Positions 1 to 12,900 of a stretch of 64,000 nucleotides of DNA are shown piece after piece (position 1 is the stretch's first letter; each line of letters opens with the position of its first letter). Below the pieces are notes generated by a model. The model saw nothing but the letters and a program-made list of their open reading frames with translations, was not told where the DNA came from and searched no databases. Source of the stretch: Sipunculus nudus (Eukaryota; Annelida; Sipuncula; Golfingiida; Sipunculidae); the NCBI GenBank assembly GCA_026874595.1, contig CM049322.1, positions 35,769,840-35,833,839 on the forward strand. Direction: 5' to 3'. The translations under genes and the position numbers were made by a program.

Positions 1-614
1 TGTCATGGTGACCAATATTTGGTGACCTACAGGCCGAAAACAGGAATTTTGAGCACTCAGAAAGTAAGGCAAAACACACATTGCACTTGTTTAGCCTAGA
101 ATCTTCTAATGTAACATACTGAGACGTCCTTGGCAAATGTCTGTGGAATAACTAAAATTAGGTCACCATGACCTATATTTTGCGACCTATGGGCTGAAAA
201 ATTTTTTTTTTTTTGCACCCAGACAGACAAGGCACAAATTCTATCCATTAGTCCTAGACTCTTCAAACATGATATTCAAGGAAGTTCTTGGCAATTCTCC
301 TTGGAAACCTGAAATTGGATCATAGTGACCTATATTCTGCTGCTAGATATGGACCAGAAAGATGATTTTGGGAACCAAGAAAGACAGGGTACAAATTGTA
401 TCTTTTTTCTTTTGAACCCTCTATTGTGAAATCCGGGGGGGGGGGGGGGTCCTTGGCAGGTCTCAAATGAATCCTGATTTTTTTCATTTTCTTTCCATTT
501 TTCAACACTAACTTTCGCCATAGGCTATTCTCACAGACAATATATCACATCTATAAAAAACATGAGCACCTAGGCAAAATTAGCTGAGCGTCATGGACCA
601 TGGGGGACTTGTCT
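1..614 (+). repeat. 3' part of a family A HINE-like element, cut by the window edge
   Basis: The stretch repeats the core phrase found all over 55-64 kb (GGCACAAAT..., then GGAAACCTGAAATT, then GTGACCTATATTCT) in diverged form. It ends at about 581-614 with AGCTGAGCGTCATGG followed by a decayed CCATGG palindrome and CTTGT, the family A right end. A G15 homopolymer lies at 435-449. Divergence from the copies on the right of the window suggests an old insertion. Small open frames on the minus strand here are repeat-derived and not genes. Confidence 0.7.
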
Positions 615-1654
615 TTTATTTCTCGGATTAGCTGTATCGGGTAAACTGTATAAATGTATTTGCTGAGCAAGAATTGATCCAATGATCTAACGGCTGATCA
701 ATATTGATTTAAAGTGGGGCTCAGCTGCTGAACTTTGTAAACCAAGAGTGCTAGAGGTGGATCACAACCAGTGTCATGACATTTTTTAATATGGATTTAA
801 CAACTCATTATTAATCTATTCGCTGTGGGGAATGTGCAGTGATGTGATCACATGTTCGAACAAAATCAGCGGAGTAGGATTTGGACTGTTGAGCAGAGAT
901 CTGGGTGCCGATATCAGATACTTAAATTTTTGGAATGTATTGTTACTCGAATTTACCCCTAGTATAACACACAAAGACATTTAACAACACAGAACATAAC
1001 TTTGCACAAATGGCGAATATGTGTCTCCTACTAAAAAATAGGTGTTTGTTTTCCATTGAAATATATCAAAACCAACTGTTTTACATCCTGGGAATGCTGC
1101 AGTTTTGTTGGTTACCCAATGTCACTGGGTTATATACTTTTGTTTATATCCACTCAGAACAATACAGTTCTTGCCAATAACTTTTCCATTCCTTGATGTA
1201 CTGGATGGAATTAGGCGTTAATTATAGGTAAACATTTCTCCGGAATAAATTTTGAGGTTATTTGTGAGGCCATTTTTGAATATGGTATATTTAATACAAG
1301 TCTGATGGAAAAATGACCTTACTGAATTTACTGTCAAACAATTGTAGGACATATGTCAAAGGTAAATGAAATTTTTATTTTTTTTTATTTTATTATATAT
1401 AATATATGAAATATACTATTTAAACTGTTTTTGGATCTCTGGATTTACCATATTTCACTTTTAACTAAATGTTTGTTTTAACTTGCACTTTTGTGATTTC
1501 ACTGTTTGATTAATTTTCCAAATGTCCTCTGCCAGGAAATATTGATTAAGCTCCATATTTACTTCAGCCTTAGAGTTGTTGAAAAGTGTCATAAAGTGCT
1601 TAACCTAGTTTGTTGTTATTTCATTCTTGTTGTACGTCACCTCGATATATATAT

Positions 1655-1716
<62 letters not shown>

Positions 1717-3733
1717 AGTAGTAAATAGGAGTAAGGAATACGTTTTTTCTTAGACTATCTCCCCAGAAATAATAAGCACAGTAAGATAGGCTTCAAAGTC
1801 GAATGCTAGCAGTTTGTTTTATTATAAAATCTTATCATGTCTAGCAATTCCAAGGTACACATTGATCGACTGTTCAAGACCATCAAGATGACAGGAAACT
1901 GCAATTATATAGCGGAGAAGGATTTATCAAATATTTGTTTACCTTTACTGCCAAGCCTAATGGGAAGGCAATATTATTTGGATGTGTAATTACCATGCCA
2001 GCAACAGAAAGAAACTAGTCTTCCATTGTTGCGAAATCTGTGTAAAAAAATTACTAATCGTTAGTGCCTTTCAATTAGTATACAATAAAGTAGTGCTCAG
2101 ACAGGCTTCATTCGGTTCATGTTACGATTTTTTTCTCAAAGCTTGTTCGGAAATCAACGCTAGTACAAGTCATTCAAAGGATGAGCTACATATGCTCCTA
2201 AAATACATTGACCAGCACAAAATAATAGCTCATTCCAACTTTCATTCCGATATGGGACTGCATAAATAAAACAAATCAGGAGCATTATTATGCCTATACA
2301 TTGGCAGTATCTGTTAAACTTTGCTACATATAAAGGTTTCCATCAAAACCATCCCAGCGCAAGATCTTTCAGCTGCCTTACATCTTGTTATGATTTTGTG
2401 TGAGTAAACATGCTATACGTATGTCTGTTTTGCATAACAAAGTCCGGTGACTTGGAGGTCCGATTCGCGCATGCGCGACCGGTTCCTCACAAGAGGTAGT
2501 CCAAACTATTCCATACAAAGACCTTTGCCAGCGATCGCCCTCTATTCACTTAATTACCACTCCTGTAAAGTAGTATACCAACGCAATATTTTGTATCAAT
2601 TTATTTCAAGAAGACTTTCGTGTAAACCCAAAACGTTTTATATCTGATTAGGAAGCTTTAGCTATGCAATAGCCACGCTTGTTTGTCAATTTTATCTCAT
2701 TTATATCGGTAACTACCGCACTTGTGGGTCCCTGGTTTGCAAGATTGCGCAATTGTTTGTGAGTGATCGACTTTAGGCCTCAACCATCCGATACTATATC
2801 ACAGAGGTTACTCCGTGATAAACAGAATATTCGATTTGAGACGATTTCATCTTGGCATGAGAATATATAAACTTTGTTATGTTACAGTAAGTAGGATCCT
2901 TGATACCTATCCCACATAATATCCATTCACCTCGATCATCAAAAATAAGATTGTCACTTTAAGAATGCCCGCAATCACGTTTGTGCCTGCAGTAAGAATG
3001 TCACCATAAACTGATTTTGGGTTTCAAAAGGGATATTCAAAGAACCTCCCTGTATTTAAAATAAAAGATTCTTGTTCATATTTGTGCGCTTTGTATTTCC
3101 TGTAAACTTACGGACGGACGAAAGCCCTTAATCTACACATATATCAAAAATAATTACAATGATGGAGTAAGAGTTCTTATGGCGTGTGAAATATATGCTA
3201 GCATGTAGCGACACATAAAATAATTTTGAACCAATTTGTAAGCGCGCAAAGAAAATGCACGAGACCAACAAATAAGAATATTTTACAGCAACTTCACAAA
3301 GGTTTGACTACAATATAGGAGTGCTCATTTTATTTAATAATTTGCTGCGGGCGACACAATAGAATATATGAATTTATGAGACAAAGAAAGACATAATTCT
3401 CCTCCTAAGAAATCTAATTTCGTCTAAACTGCATTGATCTAACCCAAAATAAGATCAACCCCAACAAACCGTGATCTGTCAAAGCCGCAAAAGACAACAG
3501 TTCTACTGCCAAAATCTTCCTAATGGGAATATCCCACTTGTAAACTTTTAAGTTTGTTCATATTTAAACCGATTGTATAGAAGAATGTAGAATTCAAAAT
3601 CTTCTGTGTACCTGAATGAACCAGAGCTGATATTTAATTGCGTATTTCTTATGCATAATCCCTAGTAAGTGTTTAATTAGATTAAAGTATTGATACATAT
3701 CATGACCATAGTCTGAAGTTTTATTTATTGCAG
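615..3733. other. Non-coding stretch upstream of the receptor gene
   Basis: No domain or convincing exon is visible. It should hold, or precede, the missing first exon (signal peptide) of the receptor, since the first recognised exon opens with a splice acceptor at 3731-3733 in phase 0. No ATG followed by a hydrophobic stretch and a GT donor in phase 0 stood out. Apart from a TA microsatellite it looks like unique AT-rich DNA. Confidence 0.5.
1645..1714. repeat. (TA)n microsatellite
   Basis: About 70 bp of nearly pure AT/TA dinucleotide with one interruption (AAAT at about 1668). Confidence 0.95.
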
Positions 3734-3944
3734 AATGCTTTACAAAATGGCGACCTGAGACTGATTGACGTTGCAGAGACGACACTGGGCATTGTTCGGT
3801 ATGGTAATAAATCTGTAAGATACACGTGCAGAACGCAGGAAGAACAGCCGTTGCAGGCAGGGTCTCGAGAATCGTGCAGAGCTGCTCAAGGGACAGGACA
3901 CGGAGTTCCGCATCCGGTCTTTTATGACAATAAAGGATTCAGTG
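3734..3944 (+). CDS. Receptor exon 1: N-terminal half of an SRCR domain
   Basis: Acceptor TTGCAG ends at 3733, donor GTGAGA starts at 3945; phase 0 to 1. The peptide has GDLRLI, then GIVRYGNKSVRYTC, then SRESCRAAQG, which matches the first half of an SRCR domain (G-x-LR-L, an aromatic strand ending in Cys, then a second Cys at the position of the usual VCRQLG). It aligns with exon 6, including a shared PHxVF close to the end. Several canonical residues (WGTVCDD) are lost, so the call rests on the pattern, the phase and the match to exon 6. Confidence 0.6.
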
Positions 3945-6900
3945 GTGAGAAACTTACATTGTCTTTTATGCTAGTTAACAATTAATTACATTCTGTGGCA
4001 TAATATGTTACCATTTTAAACCGATATAAACAGTTTGGGTTTTATAGTTTAATGATGTCAAAAGCACTTATGTGGTCAGTATCATAATTTTATTTCAGAT
4101 TCTATATTTTCTTGAATCGAAATGGGACTTTTGCACCAGGGTGCACGACTTTTCATGATTTTTAATAGGGCATGCAGAACAATTTAAAATATATATATTT
4201 TTTAATTTGTAGATAAAGCGTATAATATTTTGTTTAATATTTATTCATTTTCTAGAAAACTTGCAGTAGTTTTTATGGTTGTATCTTGTTATATGATTGT
4301 TGCTTTTGTTAAAAAAATCAAACAATTAAGCAGCCATCACAAATGTGATCTATCGATTAAAGTAAAAAAAACAACATTAATGTTAAAACACCAGCGTGTT
4401 TATATTTACTCTAGTTTGTATCAACCAACTTGAGGACCAGGAATATTTCTTAAAATATAAAATTCAAGGAGGTAAAAAGAATAGAAGTAATTCGCTATTT
4501 AACTCTCATTAATCTGAAAAAGTACCAGAATACGTGTTTATGACAAATATTCATTTCTGTAAATTAACATCCAGATTCGTTTGATTAAAGCTGAAAGTTA
4601 TAACGGCGCTTTAATTATCTCCACAGCATGCACGACGCCATGGACAATAGTTGAAAATGGATGTTACAGGGTGATTCCGGAAGCATCGTCATGGGAAGGT
4701 TTGTCTATTAGAAGTATCAAATACAATCTCCAAATAGATGATAGATCAACTGTCATATAGTAATACAGATGATAATACAAGGATTCAGATACTATCTGCA
4801 AATAAATCAGGTCATTCTGTCAAATTGTGCTTCAGATTAAAATACAAGGGTTCAATTACTATCTTGAAAAATATATCAGATTACACTGTCATGTCGTCAT
4901 ATATATTATATTAAAAGGGTACAAATATTTTATCGATAAACATCCGATGATTCTGTCATTAATCATATAGGTAATAATACAAGGGGTTCAAATACTTTCT
5001 TTAGATAAATCAGATCATTCTGTCATACAGTAATATAGATGATAATACGAGGGTTCAAATACTATCTCGATAAACATCAGATCATTCTGGCAGCAAGTCA
5101 TATAGGTTATAATATAAGGGTACAAATACTGTCTCGATATAAATCAGACATTTGTCATATAATCATACAGATTATAATACAAGGGTTCCAATACTATTTT
5201 GAAAAAAAAATCGGATCATTCTGTCATATAGTCATAAAGATTATGACACAAGGGTTCAAGTACCGTCACCAAATAAAAAAGAGAAGTCTGTCATAAAGAA
5301 TAAAAGACAATGGTTCAAATACTACCTCGAGAAGTAAATCAGATGGTTTTCTCATAAAGTCGTAAAGATTTTAATTAAAGGGTTAAAATACCCTTTCTAT
5401 AAACAACAGATGATTCTTTCATATAGAAATATGGATTATAAAACAAGGGTTCAAATACTATCTCGATAAACATCGGATGTTTCTCTCATACATTAATATA
5501 AATTATAACACAAGGGTTTAAATACTACCGAAATCAATCAGATGATTTTTTTCTTATAGAAATATAGGTTATAACACAAGGGTTCAAATACTATCTCCAA
5601 ATAAATCAGACCATTCTGTCATATAGTCATACTGATTATAATACAAGGGATCAAATACTCTCTATATACATAAGATGATTCTTTCATATAGCCATACATA
5701 TTATAATGCAGGGGTTTAAATACTCTCGAGAAAAATAGATCAGACCATTCTGTCATATAGTCCTAAATATTATAACACAAGAGTTCATATACTATCTCGA
5801 TAAACATCAGACGATTCTTTCATATATTCAAATATATTATAATGCACGGTTTTAAATACTATCTGATTCTCCAAATAAATCGGATCATTCTGTCATATAG
5901 TAATATTGACAATAATACATGAGACCAAATATTATCTCGATAAACAACAGGGATGCTACATATGTAATACTCATCTACTCTTTGTAAGTGAAACATTGGA
6001 ATATTAAAAATGTATTTATAAATGTGCGAGCAGTGATATTCACTTTATGCCAGGTCAGTAATGAAATATATGATAGATGTCCATAAAATATTTATGTATG
6101 CATAAACTGTTTTGCAAGTCCCTTTAACTTCAGCAAAACGGGGTTTTACTATATATATAATTATATACCCACGCGATATTTTAATAAACTTAAATTGGTC
6201 AATAAAAACAAATATTTTTATTCTTAAATTCAAATCTAATAAAAACGTTGATGATGTGTTAAGGCCTAAATATATAAAATACTGAGGATGGTTACTTATG
6301 CTGCTAATGAAATAAAGAAGTTAGTTGAATATTTCTACCTATCAAATCATGGAATTGCACGGAACATGGCAAGACTCAAAGAAAAAAATATATACACAAT
6401 ATTGGGAATTACCCAATGTGATCATTTTGAAAAGTTTAGGATATTAAAACAGCACCGTTTGTCGACTTTCATTATGATATTAACAAACTGTCCCACGGGC
6501 CTCTTCAATGCAACATTGCAGAAATTATTGTAAAATAGATTATTTGAAATGCATCAGGAAATATATTTTAATCCTGTACTCAGTTTCCATAGGATATTCT
6601 ATACGCAATATCCTTAAGATTACAGCAGAGTCTAAGATATAAGATCGGCGTTCAAAGATTTAAAGCCTTTACCTCTCACTGCCAATCATTCACATCACTT
6701 CTGTTGTGGCTGTTGAGAAACAGATTACTCAATAGTAGTGTTTTCTATATTCTTTGGCCAGAGTAACAGATTATACACATTTAATGGCTTAACACATTGA
6801 ACTGACACTTCCAGTAATCAAATGACATAGGCAGGAAATGTATATATTTTATGGTTTCTGCATATATTTACACATTTTATATTAAACTATATAGTGTACG

Positions 6901-9900
6901 GTAGTGGTAAAAACACGGAAGGTTTTCCGATGTAAGGTGCCAAAGTTCTCCCTACAGATGGACGGAAGGAATGCAGACGAATGTATGGGGACCTGGCGAG
7001 AATTGTAGACATGGCAACAAATCAGGGCTTATCAAGCCTTCTGACGCCCGGCCATTGGTTCCTTGCTAATGACATCAGAAATGAAGGCCAATGGGAGTAC
7101 GACTACAACGAAACGGTAATATTTATAATTTTCCACATAATGGGATGACCATTTCAAACCTAATAATCAATCTAACACCCTAATTTAGTATTGCTTACAC
7201 GTGCAGCAGTAACCTAAAGAAAATCAAAATAAGATAAACCACAAAAACCTTTAAGAAAAAAATGGCGTTTCTTACAGCTATAGCAATATGCACTAGGTTA
7301 TGTTAACTGCAAACCCAAGAACCCCTCTTAGTCACCTTTAAATATTGTTTACATGAATATCAATGCTATCTGGATTACCTACTTGTTAAAGCAAATACTG
7401 TGGTTGGCTTCATGTTCGCGAGGCTAAAATTTCGCGATTTCGCCATTTTTTTATTGTTTCGCGAGGATTTCATTTTCGCGATCTCACCAGAACCTATATC
7501 GAATCTTTGGTAACGACATACCTGTGTGTATTATAAAATGGGAATAAGTCATGAGTTTGTGATTTTCTTCTCATATAACGCTGGGCCCGTACACAGCACT
7601 GGTAGTTTAGTTCAAATTTAAGGGAACGTTTTCCAAATATCTGCATGGATGTAAGCTGATAACCCCTATAACAAACCCTAAAGTGGATTATAATCAATAT
7701 CCAAATAATAAAGCTAATTACCATTCTGACGCACCTGTTTAGTATTGTTACCCTGAAAAATGGCGCTTACATTGCCTAAATTGCAAAGCTAGCAACTAAC
7801 GTATCTAAATCACCCATTTTTATTACTTTACCCAATGCAATAATCTGTGTATTGCCTCAATGAAAAAGCTAATCTCATCAAATATACCAATTTAGAAGTA
7901 TTTATAGGTTTATCAATTATTCTTACGTTCAGGAAATTACTGATTTAACGCAGAGCATTAAAACAATGATTGAACAATTCTGCAGCTTTAGTCTCCAAAA
8001 ATTTTTTTATGAAATTTGTCATGGCTTCGTTTTGTTTTAAGCTGCTAACAAACCCATTATGGAAATCATGACCGTCTCGTGAATATGTTATAGTATTAAT
8101 AATTTTTTTCTCTTTTTAATGCGCATATTTGCTAGGCAACCATCTTTAAAACATTATACCTGCCACCTGAATAATCATTATGATAATTATTCTGTTTCTT
8201 TGGAAGTATTGGAAATTCAATTGCAGACCAGTTTCACTCGATGGCAACCCGGAGAACCTAATAACGCGGGTGATAGAGAACAGTGTGCCATAATAGGCGG
8301 ACCAGGGTATTGGTATGATGGGACATGTGCAATACCACTTCCCTTTGTGTGTTCCAGGGACACAATGAAAGGTGAACGGATGTGAAATTTTTTATCAAAT
8401 TCTTATCGAATGAGGATGAGGGTAAACTTATGATAATAATGATGAGTTAGTATTATTATTCTGGATTTAAGGTTTAACAAGCCCGGGGTTATTAATAATT
8501 AAGAAGTCATATCATGTCGTTTATGCATCAAAGTGAATCTCTGGATTTCTTAGAGGCCTCAGCATTATGTCATTAAGGCAACTTCGGGGTACTAACCGTA
8601 GACCTTCTCCTTAAAGGTCAACGCCTTTACAGTTAGGCTAGGTCCTGCCAGGGTATTGAGTTAATAAATTACCAAAACAGTAGTTGAGACGGTTGACGTT
8701 ATGGGCCAAACATCGAACATTGAAGATCCATCGGTTGACATGTAATACTTCTATTCAGCCTTATAACTTGAAGTCACCTTTGGTGACGCCATGATGCCAT
8801 TTGGGAATCATTTAAAAGATTAAATGGTTTATTAGAATACAACTTCTGTCATAATAAAATGATACAAACATGCGTGTTCAGTCAATCTTACATTAAACGA
8901 TTTATTTTAACAAGATGTACACTCTGATTCTGCAAACGTTATTTAGTTAGAGTCCACTGCGATGGAACGGAAACGAGGCTTGATCAGTGTTTCCTCGGAC
9001 AGAAGGACTTCATGACTTGCGGGGCTTCTGAAATGGTGAAACTCAGCTGCAGCTACACACACGAAGAGGTAACAACTATAGTCCTTTAATGCCCCTTTGT
9101 GTTTGAAGATATTACAATATCAAACTCAGTAAATTTTAATAAGTCATTACATCAGCTCTTTCAGGATAAATTTTGAAGACCATTTAGCTTGTAGAAAATA
9201 TGGGACAATTGAGATTTTTAATATAAAAAATACTTTCAAATTTTCCCCTGATACGTTTGAAGAACACTGGATCAGGGACACTGGACTCGAGTTGTGTAAA
9301 GAAAGACAAAGTATGAATGTCGAACCACTGGACGTTGATCATTTTAACTCATGTTTAATAAAACAACTGTATAGTATTATTAGTATATGATATGTGCCTT
9401 CTTGTTGGGAGGGTTTAAATTTTGCAATATTTACGAATGGGAGATCTTTGCGAATTTGAAATCCGCGGAAATAAGATGCTCCATAAAGTTGGATAAACAA
9501 GAGGGGATTATGCATCTGCGTAAACGAATTAGTTGTAAGACCTCCAAAAACAAAGTTTTTTAATCAGAAAACTAATATGTGCATTTTTTATGGAGCCTAA
9601 ACAGACACGCATTGATTATTGTAAAACATGGGGTAATCATATCGGATAAAACGACTGTGACACGGGTCATAATATAAAGTATGTTAAAGAAACTAGTGAG
9701 GCATTATGGAATTATTTTTACAATAAATACAAAATCTCCTGTACATTTTAGAAAAAGTTCTGTTTCAATTGCAAAAAAATAAAAAAAAAAACCGCGAAAC
9801 GTAGAAGATTAAGAAATCGCGAAGTGTCTGCCTATCCAATATAATTCCATCCAAAGTATTAGTTTATAGTTATCGGATATATATTTATTTGTAACTATAT

Positions 9901-12900
9901 ACTTTTTTCATAGGTATCAATTATCAACAAAATTTGATTCGAACTTAATTATTTTACAACTCTGTAAAAATGTTCTTAGAATTACAGTCTTGGGTTTCCA
10001 TTCCAGGAGATATGGCTATAAGCTTGAAATGACTTACGCATTTCTATTATTTCAAGGTTTTCTTTAGGAGTGTATTTAAGTAATGTATTGTAAATAGTAA
10101 GTTGGCCGAGAGGTCATCATTTAATTATAACGTTAATCTTTGACGGTGAAAAGAATATTTCACTTTGGTCACTTTATGTTAAATGCATCCCTTTGTGTAC
10201 CACTTTTATGATCATGAATCTAATAACTGAGCAATGTTCATTCCAAAGGAAGGCTTCCAAGCTGTGTCGAGTTATCAAGGGATTCTACAGATATATAAAA
10301 ATAACCATTGGCGGTTTCTATGTGATGGCCAGTTTGGCCTTAATGAAAGCAGAATAGCGTGTCAGCAATTGAATAAACTACCACACAAAGTTTTTAGATA
10401 TTCTATTGACATTGGTAAGTCTAGTTTTTGTATAATCTGTAACATGATGTTATCGTTTTATATATTATAATTCAGTTGTGCCTTGAATATCTTATTAACA
10501 GGTTTAAGATTAGTTCTGACGTGAAAAGTTCAACCGGTTGCAGAACTGATTGCATTTTTAAATTATTCGACTAAATGGTTAACAACTCATGTTAATCTAT
10601 AATTTATGCCTAATAATCTTAAAAAGACGGAACCTGTAATGAGAAATTGTATATAAATTGTTGAAGGGTCATTTATTATTCGTTGTTTGTGAAATGTATA
10701 AGCTTGTAACTCAGTTCACTCTCATATTGATTGGTTTATTTTCTAATTAAGGTGACATGATTCTTAAAGAATACATGGCTGGATGTGACACAGGGTTGAA
10801 GTTTATAAGTGACTATACTGCCTCGGGAAAAGGACAGTTCAGAGCCGAAAACACTTCTGTTAACGTCGGGTGTTTAGAGGTAAATGTGATCAAACTAGTG
10901 CTTGTTATTATTATCCACTTCTTCAATACAATTTACACACAAACAAATGCAATCACCAAACTTAATATGATGCATACATGCTCTAATCATTATTAGCACG
11001 TCGGCAAGTTAAAATAATGTCCATTTATTCCTACATATGCTTTAAGCAATTTCTTCTAAATATTCATGGAGTTTATTTATTCATAAAGGGTAAAAGGTAA
11101 CCCTTTATATAAATTATGCCTTTTCATCAGAATTCAATCGTTTATGTAGAGGCTTAATATGAATCTGTCGAAGTTATCTCCTGAAATAATTATATGAATA
11201 ATGGCCCTAGTTTCCTAAAACATCCACAGCAGTGCCGCGAAAAGCCCCCCCCCCCCCCAAAAAAAAAAAACCCACCTGATTTAACCTGTTCAGGACAACG
11301 TTTCCCCTTTGACAAATAGGACTAAGCATTGAATATTTATGTTACACGAAAATGATATAAATTTGGCTATATTTGTTACAACTGTTTATAAGATAATAAT
11401 GTCGTCACAAAGGTCGATGACGCATGACGTCGCATTGATTGACGTCATCAACTGGAATCGCTGTTCTCCATGGTTGAATATATGGCAGTCTTGTGAACTG
11501 TCTTGTCGTATTTTGGACTATTTGTCTTACACGAATTTACGTGCCAGGAAAGACATTAATTATTCATTCGGCATGGCGCCTGCAACCTTTCACCTAGATA
11601 TGTTTATACTGTGACTTCTGTATAAACAAAATATCATGGAAAACATGCCGACATAGGTACTGATACAGACTATACGTGTTGTGTTTGGAAGAGCTTGCCA
11701 AATTATCCAATTGCTGTGTTTGGAAGATGATCGACGTATACAATGCCAACGGTCACTTGATTGGTTGCTCGTTAGTCATTTGTTTATGATTATTCATTAC
11801 ATAAAGGTAACAAAGAGTTCATGGATACTTCAATGAACGCATGTCATAAATTAAATCTTTGCACTATGAGATGCATAAGTGAAAGATTATTGAGAATAAA
11901 ACACGAAACTATATACTGATCGACGGAATCATCTTTAACTGTATTTTAATCCCATGAAGAGTGAAGGGGACCCCCACTCTAAAAGACTGAGTGGGACACG
12001 TTTTCCTGTCCTCGATGAAACAAGGCTTATGCTTCCAATTACAAACGGAATCATAGAATCATGTTAGGTTGCTTGGAGTGAGGAAACAATATAATGTTAT
12101 TTATTTTTTAACCAGATAGCACTTCATTTGTAATAAAATAATGAGTAAATACACATAAGTTATCACGCCTCACCAGAACGTTGTGATGGAAGAGTTGTAT
12201 GATTTTGTTTAGGATATTATAAATATTTTGATGGTTTATTAATCATGTCTTGAGAGTATATTTGGTATATATCGATCAGTGGGGTTAGGCAGGTTATAAA
12301 AAGCTACCATAAACCAAAATAAGATGTGTGGTTGTTAAAAAAATCAGATATAATCGATTTTTTTATGTTTCTGATTGACAGATGGAGCAATGTAGAGAGG
12401 GATTTTATGGGGATGACTGCAGAAGCAAGTGTGGACAATGTGCTGGTGGGAGCTGCTCTGTGATTGACGGGTCGTGTCCCGCTGGAGGGTGTGAGGCTGG
12501 ATATACTGGAGAAGGATGTACACAAGGTACCGCTTACACAAAGCAAATGTATATTAAATTCACTGTATGACCTAATTATGTCTACAGTAACACCTTATAA
12601 TTTTCCGAAAATTTTGAAAATTACCATTTTCAAAGATCATATCAGTGTTACATTAAGTATTAAAATCAAAGTTACTTATTGCATTATTTGTATAAACTTC
12701 TAATGGTCTTAAGGAATAAATATGATAAAGCAGAATTCAGCATAATTCTGTTTTATCTTTTTCATATAGATAACTTACATGACATCACCCAGTGAATAGC
12801 TTAGAAGCATATTTGTTAATACATGTCTAAAGGCTATGTCAATCATATTTGTATTTATAGTCTCAAGTATTAAAGAACATGTGTACACGAGTTTCTAAAA

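Noticed and set aside
1982-2269. 95-codon plus-strand frame upstream of the receptor
   Set aside because: No signal peptide, domain or in-phase donor to link it with the first receptor exon.
4230-4433. Hydrophobic 67-codon frame that resembles a signal peptide
   Set aside because: Lies in the intron between receptor exons 1 and 2, without fitting splice sites.
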